A stretch of 13,673 bases of DNA from positions 1 through 13,673 of the forward strand of contig CAKZJM010000247.1 of NCBI GenBank assembly GCA_936943315.1, in the 5' to 3' direction. The notes below the pieces were generated by a model. The model searched no databases, was not told the origin of the DNA, and saw only the letters and a program-made list of their open reading frames with translations. Made by a program: the position numbers and the translations under genes. The stretch comes from an uncultured Methylophilus sp. (GTDB lineage: Bacteria; Pseudomonadota; Gammaproteobacteria; Burkholderiales; Methylophilaceae). This document shows positions 1 to 7,952 of the stretch, one piece after another. How positions within the stretch are numbered: the stretch's first letter is position 1; each line of letters starts with the position of its first letter.

Positions 1-596
1 CAGCTCTCGGTATCCACCCCGACTTCACGCTGCGTCACAATACAGTTTTTGTGTCCATGAATAAATTCGACCGGGTCTTCAATCGTAATAATATGGCCGT
101 AACTGCTTTCGTTGCGGTGACCCAGCATAGCCGCCATGGAGGTCGACTTACCGGAACCGGTGCCACCCACAAAAATGATCAGGCCGCGCTTCGCCATCAC
201 CACATCCTTGAGAATCGGTGGCAATTTGAGGTCATCAAATTTGGGGATATTGGTATTAATCACCCGGAACACCAGGCCAACGGCGCTACGCTGGATAAAA
301 GCATTGACGCGGAAGCGGCCGACGGAAGGCATGCTGATGGCAAAATTACACTCCAGCGTCTCCTTGAACTCCTGCGCCTGTTTATCGTTCATGACGGTAC
401 GCGCGATTTCTGCCGTTTGCTGGGTATTCAGCGTTTGCGGCGATACAGGCGTCAGCTTGCCATCTATCTTCATCGCTGGCGGAAAACCTGCAGTGATAAA
501 CAAGTCAGACGCCTTGCGCGTGATCATGAGCTTGAGCAAGTCATTGACGAATTTTTCCGTCTGGGCGTGATCGCCCACGGTTTGCGTACTGTCCAT
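1..596 (-). CDS. pilU: Type IV pilus retraction ATPase PilU (3' part cut by window edge)
   Basis: Accessory ATPase of type IV pilus retraction; it works with PilT at the inner-membrane base of the pilus to power twitching motility. I translated 198 codons from the ATG at 594-596; the rest lies beyond position 1. Visible features are the PilT/PilU N-terminal domain (KASDLFITAGFPPAMKIDG, residues 28-46), the Walker A loop GGTGSGKST (144-152) and the Asp box ITIEDPVEF near residues 171-179. The GGTGSGKST version of the P-loop, rather than GPTGSGKST, and the sequence around it are typical of PilU. The start lies four bases after the pilT stop with no clear Shine-Dalgarno sequence, so translation is probably coupled to pilT. 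Walker B and the C-terminal part are not visible. Confidence 0.93.
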   Translation of the reverse strand, partial: MDSTQTVGDHAQTEKFVNDLLKLMITRKASDLFITAGFPPAMKIDGKLTPVSPQTLNTQQTAEIARTVMNDKQAQEFKETLECNFAISMPSVGRFRVNAFIQRSAVGLVFRVINTNIPKFDDLKLPPILKDVVMAKRGLIIFVGGTGSGKSTSMAAMLGHRNESSYGHIITIEDPVEFIHGHKNCIVTQREVGVDTES

Positions 597-600
597 AGGG

Positions 601-1644
601 TTAGCCGAGGATAGCGTCACGGTTGGCGGCCTTGGTGCGTGCTTCAGCAGCACTGATCACATTGCGTTTCACCAGATCTTGCAGGTTCTGGTCCAGGGTT
701 TGCATACCCATGCTCTGCCCGGTCTGGATGGCTGAATACATCTGCGCAATCTTGTTTTCCCGGATCAGGTTACGGATAGCCGGGGTGCCCATCATGATTT
801 CATGCGCAGCGACACGCCCTTGCTCGTCTTTGGTTTTACACAGGGTTTGTGAAATCACAGCGCGCAAAGATTCAGACAACATGGAGCGTACCATTTCTTT
901 TTCGGCAGCCGGAAACACGTCTACCACCCGATCTATCGTTTTGGCAGCGGAGCTGGTATGCAAGGTGCCGAACACCAGGTGACCGGTTTCCGCCGCGGTA
1001 AGCGCCAGCCGGATCGTTTCGAGGTCACGCATCTCACCCACCAGGATCACGTCCGGGTCTTCACGCAAGGCTGAACGCAGCGCATTTTCAAAAGATTGCG
1101 TATGTGGCCCGACTTCGCGCTGGTTAATCAATGACTTTTTCGAGGTATGCACAAATTCGATCGGGTCTTCCACGGTCAGCACATGCGACATCTGCGTTTC
1201 ATTGATGTAGTCGATCATCGCGGCCAGTGTGGTCGACTTACCGGAGCCGGTAGGGCCGGTCACCAGCACAATGCCTCGTGGCGTATCGGCAATGTCTTTA
1301 AAGACCTTGGGCGCATTGAGTTCATCCAGCGTCAGTACTTTGCTTGGAATGGTACGGAATACTGCACCGGCGCCGCGTTGCTGATTAAACGCATTGACCC
1401 GGAAACGCGCCAGGTCAGGAATCTCAAATGAGAAATCGCATTCCAGCGTTTCTTCATAGACCTTGCGCTGGCTGTCGTTCATGATGTCATACAGCATGCG
1501 GTGCACTTCGGCATGCTCCATGGCAGGCAAATTGATTTTGCGTACATCACCATGCACACGGATCATCGGTGGCAGACCAGAGGATAAGTGTAAGTCCGAG
1601 GCTTTGTTTTTGACTGAAAATGCCAATAAATCTGAAATATCCAC
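601..1644 (-). CDS. pilT: Type IV pilus retraction ATPase PilT
   Basis: Hexameric secretion-type ATPase that drives pilus disassembly and retraction for twitching motility, DNA uptake and surface sensing. The 347-residue length is normal for the family. Motifs in order: N-terminal PAS-like domain with KASDLHLSSGLPPMIRVHG (14-32), Walker A GPTGSGKST (130-138), Asp box TVEDPIEF (157-164), Walker B VILVGEMRD (199-207), His box GHLVFGTLHT (221-230), and the PilT-specific AIRNLIRE (289-296), which is needed for retraction. The start codon is GTG (1642-1644). A GGAG Shine-Dalgarno sequence lies six bases upstream, and the protein begins exactly where PilT proteins do. It is the first gene of the pilTU pair, divergent from yggS. 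Confidence 0.97.
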   Translation of the reverse strand: MDISDLLAFSVKNKASDLHLSSGLPPMIRVHGDVRKINLPAMEHAEVHRMLYDIMNDSQRKVYEETLECDFSFEIPDLARFRVNAFNQQRGAGAVFRTIPSKVLTLDELNAPKVFKDIADTPRGIVLVTGPTGSGKSTTLAAMIDYINETQMSHVLTVEDPIEFVHTSKKSLINQREVGPHTQSFENALRSALREDPDVILVGEMRDLETIRLALTAAETGHLVFGTLHTSSAAKTIDRVVDVFPAAEKEMVRSMLSESLRAVISQTLCKTKDEQGRVAAHEIMMGTPAIRNLIRENKIAQMYSAIQTGQSMGMQTLDQNLQDLVKRNVISAAEARTKAANRDAILG

Positions 1645-1732
1645 AATCGACTCCAGTGATTATTTATATAATGTTGCTTTCGTTTTTTTATATCTTGAGT
1701 GTTTAACCACTTGCTTTTGCCACACCGTCGCC
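1645..1732. promoter_or_regulatory. Divergent promoter region between pilT and yggS
   Basis: These 88 bases separate two divergent operons, so both promoters must lie here or inside the flanking genes. The stretch is AT-rich. A consensus TATAAT is present on the + strand at 1667-1672, and TATAAA-like boxes lie on the - strand at 1663-1668 and 1687-1692. I found no convincing -35 box at the right distance for any of them, so the assignment of individual promoters is tentative. No obvious operator palindrome is visible. Confidence 0.35.
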
Positions 1733-2449
1733 ATGACCGCTATTTCTGACAACCTTGCTTTAATCAGCCAGCAAATTGCTGATGCACAAAACCGTTTTCA
1801 TGCGGCACAATCAGTCACACTCTGCGCAGTCAGCAAAGCGCAATCTGCTGAAGCTATCCGTGCTGCCTACCAAGCCGGTCAAACCGTGTTTGGCGAAAAC
1901 TACTTGCAAGAAGCGCTGACCAAACAGGCGCTACTCCAAGACTGTGCAATAGCATGGCACTTTATCGGCCCGATTCAAAGCAATAAAACACAGCCAATTG
2001 CCCGTCATTTCGACTGGGTACATTCAGTGGACCGCCTCAAAATTGCGCAACGGCTATCAGATGCGCGGCCTTCAGAAGCGGCACCGCTGAATATTTGCCT
2101 GCAAGTGAACATTAGCGAAGAGGCAAGCAAAAGTGGTGCCAGTGGGCAGGAAGTATTGGAACTCGCCTTAAATATCAAACAGTTGCCGCGCCTGCAACTG
2201 CGCGGCTTGATGGCGATTCCGGCCCCAAGCAGGGATTTTGAGCAACAGCGTGACCAATTTCGGCAGGTACGTGCGCTGTTTGATCAATTGAACAGCCATG
2301 GCCTGCAACTGGATACCTTATCCATGGGCATGAGCGGTGATTTTGCCGCCGCGATTGCCGAAGGGGCCACGCTGGTGCGTGTCGGCTCGGCTATTTTTGG
2401 CGCACGTCCGCCCAAACCTCAACCAGATTCAGCGACAGAAGGAAATTAA
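1733..2449 (+). CDS. yggS: YggS/PLPBP-family pyridoxal-phosphate homeostasis protein
   Basis: Cytosolic single-domain PLP-binding protein of the fold-type III (alanine racemase-like) family. It has no known catalytic activity and keeps free PLP and amino-acid pools in balance. With the ATG at 1733 the protein is 238 residues, the family length. K35 in LCAVSKAQS is the expected Schiff-base lysine; FGENYLQEA (53-61) and WHFIGPIQSNK (75-85) are family signatures; MGMSGDFAAAI followed by the VRVGSAIFG phosphate-binding segment closes the barrel. The frame is open far upstream, into the region antisense to pilT, but homology starts at MTAISDNL, which decides the start. There is no strong Shine-Dalgarno. 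It is the first gene of yggS-proC-yggT; linkage with proC is widespread. Confidence 0.95.
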   Translation: MTAISDNLALISQQIADAQNRFHAAQSVTLCAVSKAQSAEAIRAAYQAGQTVFGENYLQEALTKQALLQDCAIAWHFIGPIQSNKTQPIARHFDWVHSVDRLKIAQRLSDARPSEAAPLNICLQVNISEEASKSGASGQEVLELALNIKQLPRLQLRGLMAIPAPSRDFEQQRDQFRQVRALFDQLNSHGLQLDTLSMGMSGDFAAAIAEGATLVRVGSAIFGARPPKPQPDSATEGN

Positions 2450-2453
2450 AGAC

Positions 2454-3287
2454 ATGCAATCACTTTCAGCCACACGCATCGCGTTTATTGGCGGCGGCAA
2501 TATGGCGCAGGCGCTTATGATAGGCTTGCAGCAGCGCGCCTTTGCCATGCACAACATCACCGTGATAGACCCGGATACCGCCAAGCACGAGCACTTGCAG
2601 GGGACGCTAGGCGTCAACACCAGCGCCAGCCTGGATGCACACTCGCTAGCTGCCGATGTGATTGTTTTGGCAGTCAAACCGCAGCAGTTACAAAGCGTGG
2701 CACAAGCACTGACACCTTTTCTGCAAGCACAATTACTGATTTCAGTAGCGGCCGGCATACGCACCACTGACTTGAGCCGCTGGTTAGGCGGTTACCAAAC
2801 GATGGTCCGCACCATGCCTAACACGCCCGCGCAAATCCAGGCCGGAATCACCGGGGCGTATGCCCTGGCAGCCGTGTCTGCGGCACAACGCACACTGGCA
2901 GATTCACTGTTGCAAGCTGCTGGAGAAGTAGTCTGGCTGGACGATGAAGCGCAACTGGATGCGGTCACCGCGATTTCTGGCAGCGGCCCGGCCTATGTGT
3001 TTTTGATGATTGAAGCGCTGACGGCCGCAGGTGTGGCCTTGGGCCTGACGGAAGAACAGTCACTCAAACTCAGCCTGGCCACCTTTAAAGGAGCCAGCCT
3101 GCTGGCCGCAGGCAGTTCCACGCCTGTCTCCACCCTGCGTGAACAAGTTACCTCTAAAGGCGGCACCACCGAGCAAGGCCTGCTCAGTATGCGCCAACAC
3201 GATATTCATGGCATGATGCAACATGCAGCCGAGCAAGCTGCACGTCGCGCCAAAGAACTCGGCGATCAATTGGGAGCCCAAGCATAA
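2454..3287 (+). CDS. proC: Pyrroline-5-carboxylate reductase
   Basis: Final step of proline biosynthesis: NAD(P)H-dependent reduction of 1-pyrroline-5-carboxylate to L-proline in the cytosol. The 277-residue length is standard. The Rossmann nucleotide-binding motif FIGGGNMAQAL lies at residues 11-21, AVKP at 73-76 and MPNTPAQIQAG near 121-131. The P5CR signature runs through ISGSGPAYVFLMIEAL (174-189) and LREQVTSKGGTTEQGL (228-243). The ATG four bases after the yggS stop is preceded by AAGGAAA (2439-2445), a fair ribosome site; a longer in-frame extension into yggS was rejected because homology begins at ATRIAFIG. The stop overlaps the next start as TAATG, so yggT is translationally coupled. 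Confidence 0.97.
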   Translation: MQSLSATRIAFIGGGNMAQALMIGLQQRAFAMHNITVIDPDTAKHEHLQGTLGVNTSASLDAHSLAADVIVLAVKPQQLQSVAQALTPFLQAQLLISVAAGIRTTDLSRWLGGYQTMVRTMPNTPAQIQAGITGAYALAAVSAAQRTLADSLLQAAGEVVWLDDEAQLDAVTAISGSGPAYVFLMIEALTAAGVALGLTEEQSLKLSLATFKGASLLAAGSSTPVSTLREQVTSKGGTTEQGLLSMRQHDIHGMMQHAAEQAARRAKELGDQLGAQA

Positions 3288-3835
3288 TGCTGCAAAACAT
3301 GACCACCTTTTTACTGAATGCCGCGTTTGGCATTCTCACCTTTCTGCTGGTACTGCGTTTTTTAATGCAGTGGACACGCACCTCGTTCCAGAATCCGCTG
3401 GGTCAGATGACCATGGCACTCACTGACTTTATGGTGAAACCGGCACGTAAAATCATCCGTCCGGTCAGGCAATGGGATCTCTCGACCTTGTTGCTGGCCG
3501 TGTTCATGCAAATCGTGTTATTTGCACTGTTAACCCTCATCGCAGGCGCCCCCGTTTCGCCGCTGTTCTGGGTCTGGCAGGCCGTGTTTGGAGTGCTGGG
3601 GCAAATGGTAGATGTATTTTTCTACGCGATTTTGCTGATGGCAATATTAAGCTGGGTGAACCCTTACAGCCCGATTTATGGCGTGTTGAATCAGCTCTCT
3701 TCACCCATTCTTGATCCGTTGCGCCGTGTATTGCCTGCGATTCAAGGCTTTGATTTTTCAGCGCTGGTAGCGCTACTTTTGTTGCAGATGATCAGCCGTA
3801 TTGTATTGCCCGGCCTGGCAATGGGGATTGTTTAA
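3287..3835 (+). CDS. yggT: YggT-family integral membrane protein
   Basis: Inner-membrane protein with two copies of the YGGT repeat. The family is implicated in osmotic stress tolerance and, in other phyla, in division or thylakoid organisation; its molecular activity is not established. The 182-residue protein has hydrophobic segments near residues 6-29, 66-87, 92-120 and 158-178. Each repeat carries the family pattern of a membrane helix, a short loop with Asn-Pro, then a PARKIIRPV- or LDPLRRVLP-like amphipathic stretch (residues about 52-60 and 143-150). The ATG shares one base with the proC stop (TAATG at 3285-3289). It is the last gene of the operon and is followed immediately by a hairpin terminator. 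Confidence 0.92.
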   Translation: MLQNMTTFLLNAAFGILTFLLVLRFLMQWTRTSFQNPLGQMTMALTDFMVKPARKIIRPVRQWDLSTLLLAVFMQIVLFALLTLIAGAPVSPLFWVWQAVFGVLGQMVDVFFYAILLMAILSWVNPYSPIYGVLNQLSSPILDPLRRVLPAIQGFDFSALVALLLLQMISRIVLPGLAMGIV

Positions 3836-3863
3836 GAAATTGGGCAAGACATTGCCCAATTTC
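3836..3863. terminator. Bidirectional hairpin terminator between yggT and rng
   Basis: A perfect 12-bp inverted repeat, GAAATTGGGCAA (3836-3847) and TTGCCCAATTTC (3852-3863), with a GACA loop. It begins at the base after the yggT stop and lies 15 bases beyond the end of the convergent rng. The A/T ends of the stem give a short T-run on either strand, though there is no long T-tract. The position between convergent genes supports a terminator role. Confidence 0.75.
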
Positions 3864-3864
3864 T

Positions 3865-3896
3865 AGATCTACACAATTTTAGATCCACACAATATC
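3865..3896. repeat. Imperfect 16-bp tandem duplication at the rng 3' end
   Basis: Two adjacent 16-base units, AGATCTACACAATTTT (3865-3880) and AGATCCACACAATATC (3881-3896), match at 13 of 16 positions. The unit at 3881-3896 encodes the last residues of RNase G (DIVWI on the - strand) and the stop codon spans the junction. The other unit is non-coding. Because the period is 16, the outer copy is out of frame. This looks like a replication-slippage duplication of the gene end. Confidence 0.6.
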
Positions 3897-5351
3897 AAAC
3901 TCTTCCCGCCCATACTGGGTATCTGGGTGTATCGATACTGGCTTTTTAATAAAGTCTGACAGGTTAGCCAAGCTTTGTGACTCTTCATCGCCCAGCATAT
4001 TAATCACTTCGGGTGAGGCCAGGATTTTAAAAGCCTTGGCATTTTTAAACTGCTTGGACTCACGCAACAACTCGCGCATGATTTCATAGCAGATGGTTTG
4101 GGCGGTTTTTAATTCGCCACGGCCCTGACACACCTCGCACGATTCGCACAGCAAATGCGCCAGGCTTTCTCGGGTACGTTTGCGTGTCAGCTCTACCAGG
4201 CCCAAGGCCGAAAACCCATTCACATTGATGCGGGCCCGGTCCAGCGTCACCGCCTTACGCAACTCATCCAGCACCGATTCACGCTGCGAGTCCTCGTCCA
4301 TATCAATGAAGTCGATGATGATAATGCCACCCAGGTTGCGCAGACGCAGCTGGCGGGCAATCGCTTGTGCCGCTTCAAGATTGGTTTTAAAAATCGTATC
4401 CGACAGGTTTTTGCCGCTGACAAAGCTGCCGGTATTCACGTCTACCGTGGTCAACGCTTCGGTCTGGTCAAAAATCAGATAGCCGCCAGACTTCAGCTCA
4501 ACCTTACGCGCCAGCGCTTTTTCTATCTCGTTTTCAATATCGTAAAATTCAAACAACGCGCGCTCACCCTTGTAATGGGTCAGCGGTTTTACAGCATGAG
4601 AGACGTACAGCTCGGCAAACTCTTTTAGGCGCTCAAACATCTCGCGCGAATCGACACGGATGCTGGTCGTTTCAGTACACACCACATCGCGCAAAATCCG
4701 GCGCGGCAGGCTCAGGTCATAAAAAATCAGCGACCGCTCCCCCACCTTGGTGCTTTCCGTCTGAATCTTGCTCCAAACCTTGCGCAAGTATTCAATATCG
4801 GCGAGCAGCTCTTCATCGGTGGCATTTTCCGACATGGTGCGGATAATGTAACCACCCTCGCGCTCTTCCGGCAGCAAGCCCAGCAAGCGGTTACGCAAGA
4901 ATTCGCGTTCCTCCTCGATATCAATCCGCTGCGAAACGCCGATATGTTTCTGGTAAGGCAAATACACCAAAAAGCGCCCGGCAATACTGATTTCAGTCGT
5001 CAGGCGCGCGCCTTTGGTGCCAATGGCTTCTTTAATCACCTGCACAATGATGGACTGCCCTTCGTGCAACACCTCCTGAATCGGGCGCTCTTTCTTGATA
5101 TCGCCTTCTTCGGCATGGCATTCCATGATATCTGCCGCATGCAGAAAAGCCGCGCGCTGCAAACCTATCTCAACAAAGGCCGATTGCATCCCGGGCAACA
5201 CGCGCACCACGGTGCCACGATAGATGTTGCCGACAATGCCGAGAGAAGAAGCCCGCTCAATATGCAGCTCTTGTACAACGCCCTGCTCCAGAATCGCCAC
5301 GCGTGTTTCCTGCGGGGTGACGTTAATCAATACTTCCTGTGCCAATGACAT
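3879..5351 (-). CDS. rng: Ribonuclease G
   Basis: Endoribonuclease of the RNase E/G family, which matures the 5' end of 16S rRNA and takes part in mRNA turnover. The 490-residue length fits RNase G and lacks the long C-terminal scaffold of RNase E. The S1 RNA-binding domain is at about residues 37-128 (GNIYRGTVVRVLPGMQSAFVEIG onward), followed by the 5'-sensor/RNase H-like region. The Mg-binding aspartates are D304 in TTVDVNTGSF and D347 in IIIIDFIDM. The Zn-link CxxC is C405-C408 in CESCEVCQGRG. The N-terminus MSLAQEVLINVTPQETRVA is typical of RNase G. It lies 41 bases downstream of maf on the same strand, a common pairing; a weak AGG lies nine bases before the ATG. Confidence 0.96.
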   Translation of the reverse strand: MSLAQEVLINVTPQETRVAILEQGVVQELHIERASSLGIVGNIYRGTVVRVLPGMQSAFVEIGLQRAAFLHAADIMECHAEEGDIKKERPIQEVLHEGQSIIVQVIKEAIGTKGARLTTEISIAGRFLVYLPYQKHIGVSQRIDIEEEREFLRNRLLGLLPEEREGGYIIRTMSENATDEELLADIEYLRKVWSKIQTESTKVGERSLIFYDLSLPRRILRDVVCTETTSIRVDSREMFERLKEFAELYVSHAVKPLTHYKGERALFEFYDIENEIEKALARKVELKSGGYLIFDQTEALTTVDVNTGSFVSGKNLSDTIFKTNLEAAQAIARQLRLRNLGGIIIIDFIDMDEDSQRESVLDELRKAVTLDRARINVNGFSALGLVELTRKRTRESLAHLLCESCEVCQGRGELKTAQTICYEIMRELLRESKQFKNAKAFKILASPEVINMLGDEESQSLANLSDFIKKPVSIHPDTQYGREEFDIVWI

Positions 5352-5392
5352 GTTGCTTTACCTGATCTCTATCATTCTGTTTGATGCAAAGT

Positions 5393-5959
5393 TTACCATG
5401 CGTGCAGCAACTGCGCCGTTTCATGCAGCGGCAAGCCCATCACGCCACTGTAACTGCCGTCTATCCGCTTAATCCAGGCGCCAGCGCGCCCCTGTATGCC
5501 ATAGGCACCGGCTTTGTCCATGGGTTCACCCGAAGCAATATAATCCTGCAACACTGCCAAAGGCACCTGCATCATTTCAACCTCGGTCGTATTCAGCAGG
5601 CAGCGCACTTCGCCAGCCTGATACACGGCCACCGCCGTATGCACCAAGTGTACACTGCCACTCAGGCGTGACAACATATCCAAGGCTTCACTGGCATCGG
5701 CGGGCTTGCCCAGAATGTTCTGACCCAAGGCCACTGTGGTATCTGCCGCGAGAATCGGCAAGCCTTTAGCGGCATGCGCCTCGGCAATCGCCATGGCTTT
5801 GGCAGCGGCCAGCCGTTGTACATACAGGGCGGGATCCTCTCCCGGCAAACAGGATTCATCGATATCCGCAGGCAGGATGTCACATTGCACGCCTAACTGC
5901 GCCAATAGCTCCACCCGGCGCGGGCTGCGTGAAGCCAATATTATTTTGCGTTGTTGCAT
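5393..5959 (-). CDS. maf: Maf-family nucleoside triphosphate pyrophosphatase (YhdE type)
   Basis: Nucleotide pyrophosphatase that hydrolyses non-canonical or modified nucleotides. YhdE-type members act on dTTP/UTP and their modified forms, and over-expression inhibits septum formation. The 188 residues contain the Maf N-terminal motif LASRSPRR (8-15), the catalytic-base segment AADTTVALG (71-79, D73), GKP (84-86), and the subgroup-defining SGEPMDKAGAYGIQG (143-157) and DGSYSGVMGLP (167-177). The DKAGAYGIQG/GSYS pair argues for the dTTP/UTP subgroup rather than the m7GTP (YceF) subgroup. The ATG at 5959 gives LASRSPRR at the usual distance. It is probably co-transcribed with rng. I saw no clear promoter in the 150 bases upstream. 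Confidence 0.93.
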   Translation of the reverse strand: MQQRKIILASRSPRRVELLAQLGVQCDILPADIDESCLPGEDPALYVQRLAAAKAMAIAEAHAAKGLPILAADTTVALGQNILGKPADASEALDMLSRLSGSVHLVHTAVAVYQAGEVRCLLNTTEVEMMQVPLAVLQDYIASGEPMDKAGAYGIQGRAGAWIKRIDGSYSGVMGLPLHETAQLLHAW

Positions 5960-6109
5960 ATTCTTTATCGCGATGCTGATTTCAACCTAGACCGACAAGG
6001 TAACACAAACACACGGAATTTTGCGTTAAGGAAGTCCAACTTGCGCTAACAGGCCTCTGGTGCATTGTGTACAATAAGCCTTCGCTTTATTTTCTAACCG
6101 ACTACCCGC
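5960..6109. promoter_or_regulatory. Divergent maf / DUF815 promoter region with a 20-bp-spaced direct repeat
   Basis: This intergenic stretch serves maf-rng leftward and the DUF815 gene rightward. A direct repeat TTGCGTTAA (6021-6029) and TTGCGCTAA (6041-6049), with one mismatch, has a start-to-start spacing of exactly 20 bases. A TACAAT -10-like box lies at 6070-6075, about 35 bases before the DUF815 start. The second repeat unit begins with a TTGCGC that could pass as a -35 box, but the 23-base spacer is too long for sigma70. No promoter could be assigned for maf. Confidence 0.35.
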
Positions 6110-6967
6110 ATGAATGCCATCGAACACCTTCTGCAGCGCGCAGAGCAACTGATCTCACGCCTGGAAACTTTGCTACCCGCACCACTGGCCGAGCCAAACT
6201 GGCAAGCGGTCGCCTGGCGCTGGGTCAAACAGGGCAGCCAGCGGCAATTGCAAGCGGTAGAACACCCGCACCATGTGCTGCTGGAAGATATCCGCTTTAT
6301 TGACCGGCAAAAAACCGAAGTGGTGCGCAATACCCGCCAGTTTCTGCAAGGCTTGCCTGCCAACCATGTCTTGTTGACAGGTGCACGGGGCACTGGAAAA
6401 TCATCACTGGTTAAAGCGGTGCTCAATGCCTACGCCGCCGAAGGGTTACGCTTGATCGAGGTTGAAAAACAGGACCTCACCGACCTGCCGCAGATCACCC
6501 AACTCCTCCGCCAGCGGCCTGAAAAATTTATTATCTTTTGCGACGACCTCACGTTTGAAGCGAATGATATGGGCTACAAAGCCCTCAAAGTGGTTCTCGA
6601 CGGCTCGATTGAGCATGCTTCAGACAATGTGCTGGTCTACGCTACCTCCAACCGCAAAAACCTGATGCCGGAATACATGGCAGACAACCAGCCGATTGTC
6701 GACAAAGGCGAAATTCGCCAAAACGACACCATAGACGAAAAGACTTCCCTGGCCGAGCGTTTTGGCCTATGGCTCTCGTTTTACAGTTTTGACCAGGACG
6801 AATACCTCAGCATCGCCGAACACTGGCTGCAAACCTTCGGCATCCCCATGGATGAAGCGGCACGACATGCCGCCTTGCAGTTTTACCACACGCGTGGCGC
6901 CCGCAGTGGCCGCGTGGCTTACCAGTTTGCCAAAGACTATGCTGGCCAGCTGCAACTGAAATCCTGA
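6110..6967 (+). CDS. DUF815-family AAA+ ATPase
   Basis: Cytosolic ATPase of the DUF815 family, common in Proteobacteria but without an established role. The 285 residues show Walker A GARGTGKSS (91-99), Walker B FIIFCDDLTF (140-149), sensor 1 YATSNRKNLMPEYM (177-190) and the conserved SLAERFGLWLSFYSFDQDEYLSI segment (about 213-235), which contains the likely arginine finger R217. The N-terminal 80 residues are helical and family-typical (LLEDIRFIDRQK). The start ATG follows an A/T-rich leader without a strong Shine-Dalgarno. The gene ends four bases before the MutT-like gene, so the two are probably one transcript. The family is clear from sequence; a function cannot be given. Confidence 0.9.
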   Translation: MNAIEHLLQRAEQLISRLETLLPAPLAEPNWQAVAWRWVKQGSQRQLQAVEHPHHVLLEDIRFIDRQKTEVVRNTRQFLQGLPANHVLLTGARGTGKSSLVKAVLNAYAAEGLRLIEVEKQDLTDLPQITQLLRQRPEKFIIFCDDLTFEANDMGYKALKVVLDGSIEHASDNVLVYATSNRKNLMPEYMADNQPIVDKGEIRQNDTIDEKTSLAERFGLWLSFYSFDQDEYLSIAEHWLQTFGIPMDEAARHAALQFYHTRGARSGRVAYQFAKDYAGQLQLKS

Positions 6968-6971
6968 CGCC

Positions 6972-7925
6972 ATGACCAAACTCGTCCAAGTCGCGGTTGC
7001 CATCCTCATGCAACCCAATGGTGAATACCTGCTCGCCAGCCGCCCCAATGGCAAAGGCTGGGCAGGCTGGTGGGAGTTTCCCGGTGGCAAGCTAGAAGCA
7101 GGCGAAAGTGCTGAGCACGCCTTGATCCGCGAATCGCAGGAAGAACTCGGCATCACACCCACGCACATCCAGCCATGGATTAAACGCCGCTACGACTACC
7201 CCGCCACCCACGACGCCGAAGCCAAAACCGTGCTACTGCAATTCTTTTTTGTCTACGCATGGCAAGGTGAATTACAAGCACGGGAAGGCCAGCAATTTGC
7301 CTGGCAACATCCGCGTAAACTCAACGTCAGCCCGGTGTTGCCTGCCAATGCCCCGATTATGCAAGCACTCAGCCTGCCGCCTGTCTACGCGATCAGCAAT
7401 GTGCAAGAAATGGGTGAACACGCATTCTTGCAAGCGTTAAAGAAACAACTCGACCAAGGCCTGCAATTACTGCAAATACGAGAGTCACACCTGGATGAAA
7501 AAGCACTCGCTCAATTAAGCGAGCAGGTATTACAGCTATGCGCACCGTATGACTGCCGCTGCTTACTCAATGGCATCCCCGAACAAGCATTACAACTTGG
7601 TTACCAGGGCGTGCATTTAAACAGCCAACGCCTGCTAGCCCTGACACAAAAACCGGATCACTTATTAGTAGGCGCCTCTTGTCACAACCGCGCGGAATTG
7701 GAGCAAGCACAATCACTACAACTAGACTTCGCCCTACTCTCGCCCGTGTTGCCGACGAAAAGTCATCCAGAAGCAAGCGGAATGGGATGGGAAAAGTTTG
7801 GAGAAACGCTTAGTGGACTGGAAATCCCGGTATACGGTTTAGGCGGCATGCAACCAGAACACCTACCACAGGCGCTCGCTGCGGGTGCGCGCGGTATTGC
7901 CATGCAACGGGCATGCTGGAATTAA
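6972..7925 (+). CDS. MutT-type Nudix hydrolase fused to a ThiE-like domain
   Basis: Two-domain protein of 317 residues. Residues 1-130 form a MutT-type 8-oxo-dGTP diphosphatase domain with a perfect Nudix box from G39 to I61 (G-x5-E45-x7-R53-E54-x2-E57-E58-x-G60-I61), preceded by GWWEFPGGK. Residues about 137-317 resemble a thiamine-phosphate synthase barrel: LLQIRES (166-172), GVHL (213-216), GASCHN (234-239), LSPVLPTKSHP (256-266) and YGLGGM (288-293). The positions corresponding to the two Mg-binding aspartates of ThiE look substituted: the NDD motif reads NGI (200-202) and GQED reads NSQR (217-220). TMP synthase activity is therefore doubtful, while the Nudix half looks intact. This fusion is known in beta/gammaproteobacteria beside coaE-zapD-yacG, as here. 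The likely role is sanitising the oxidised nucleotide pool. Confidence 0.92.
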   Translation: MTKLVQVAVAILMQPNGEYLLASRPNGKGWAGWWEFPGGKLEAGESAEHALIRESQEELGITPTHIQPWIKRRYDYPATHDAEAKTVLLQFFFVYAWQGELQAREGQQFAWQHPRKLNVSPVLPANAPIMQALSLPPVYAISNVQEMGEHAFLQALKKQLDQGLQLLQIRESHLDEKALAQLSEQVLQLCAPYDCRCLLNGIPEQALQLGYQGVHLNSQRLLALTQKPDHLLVGASCHNRAELEQAQSLQLDFALLSPVLPTKSHPEASGMGWEKFGETLSGLEIPVYGLGGMQPEHLPQALAAGARGIAMQRACWN

Positions 7926-7952
7926 CCTAAATCATGTATAAAGACGATTCAT

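Noticed and set aside
51..614. Long rightward open frames antisense to pilU
   Set aside because: They lie entirely opposite a clear PilU coding region; their translations show no family features and mirror the codon bias of pilU.
1463..1732. 90-codon N-terminal extension of the yggS frame
   Set aside because: The extra residues come from sequence antisense to pilT and the intergenic promoter region; YggS homology begins at the ATG at 1733.
4155..4628. 157-codon rightward frame antisense to rng
   Set aside because: It is a shadow of the RNase G catalytic region; it has no ribosome site and no family features.
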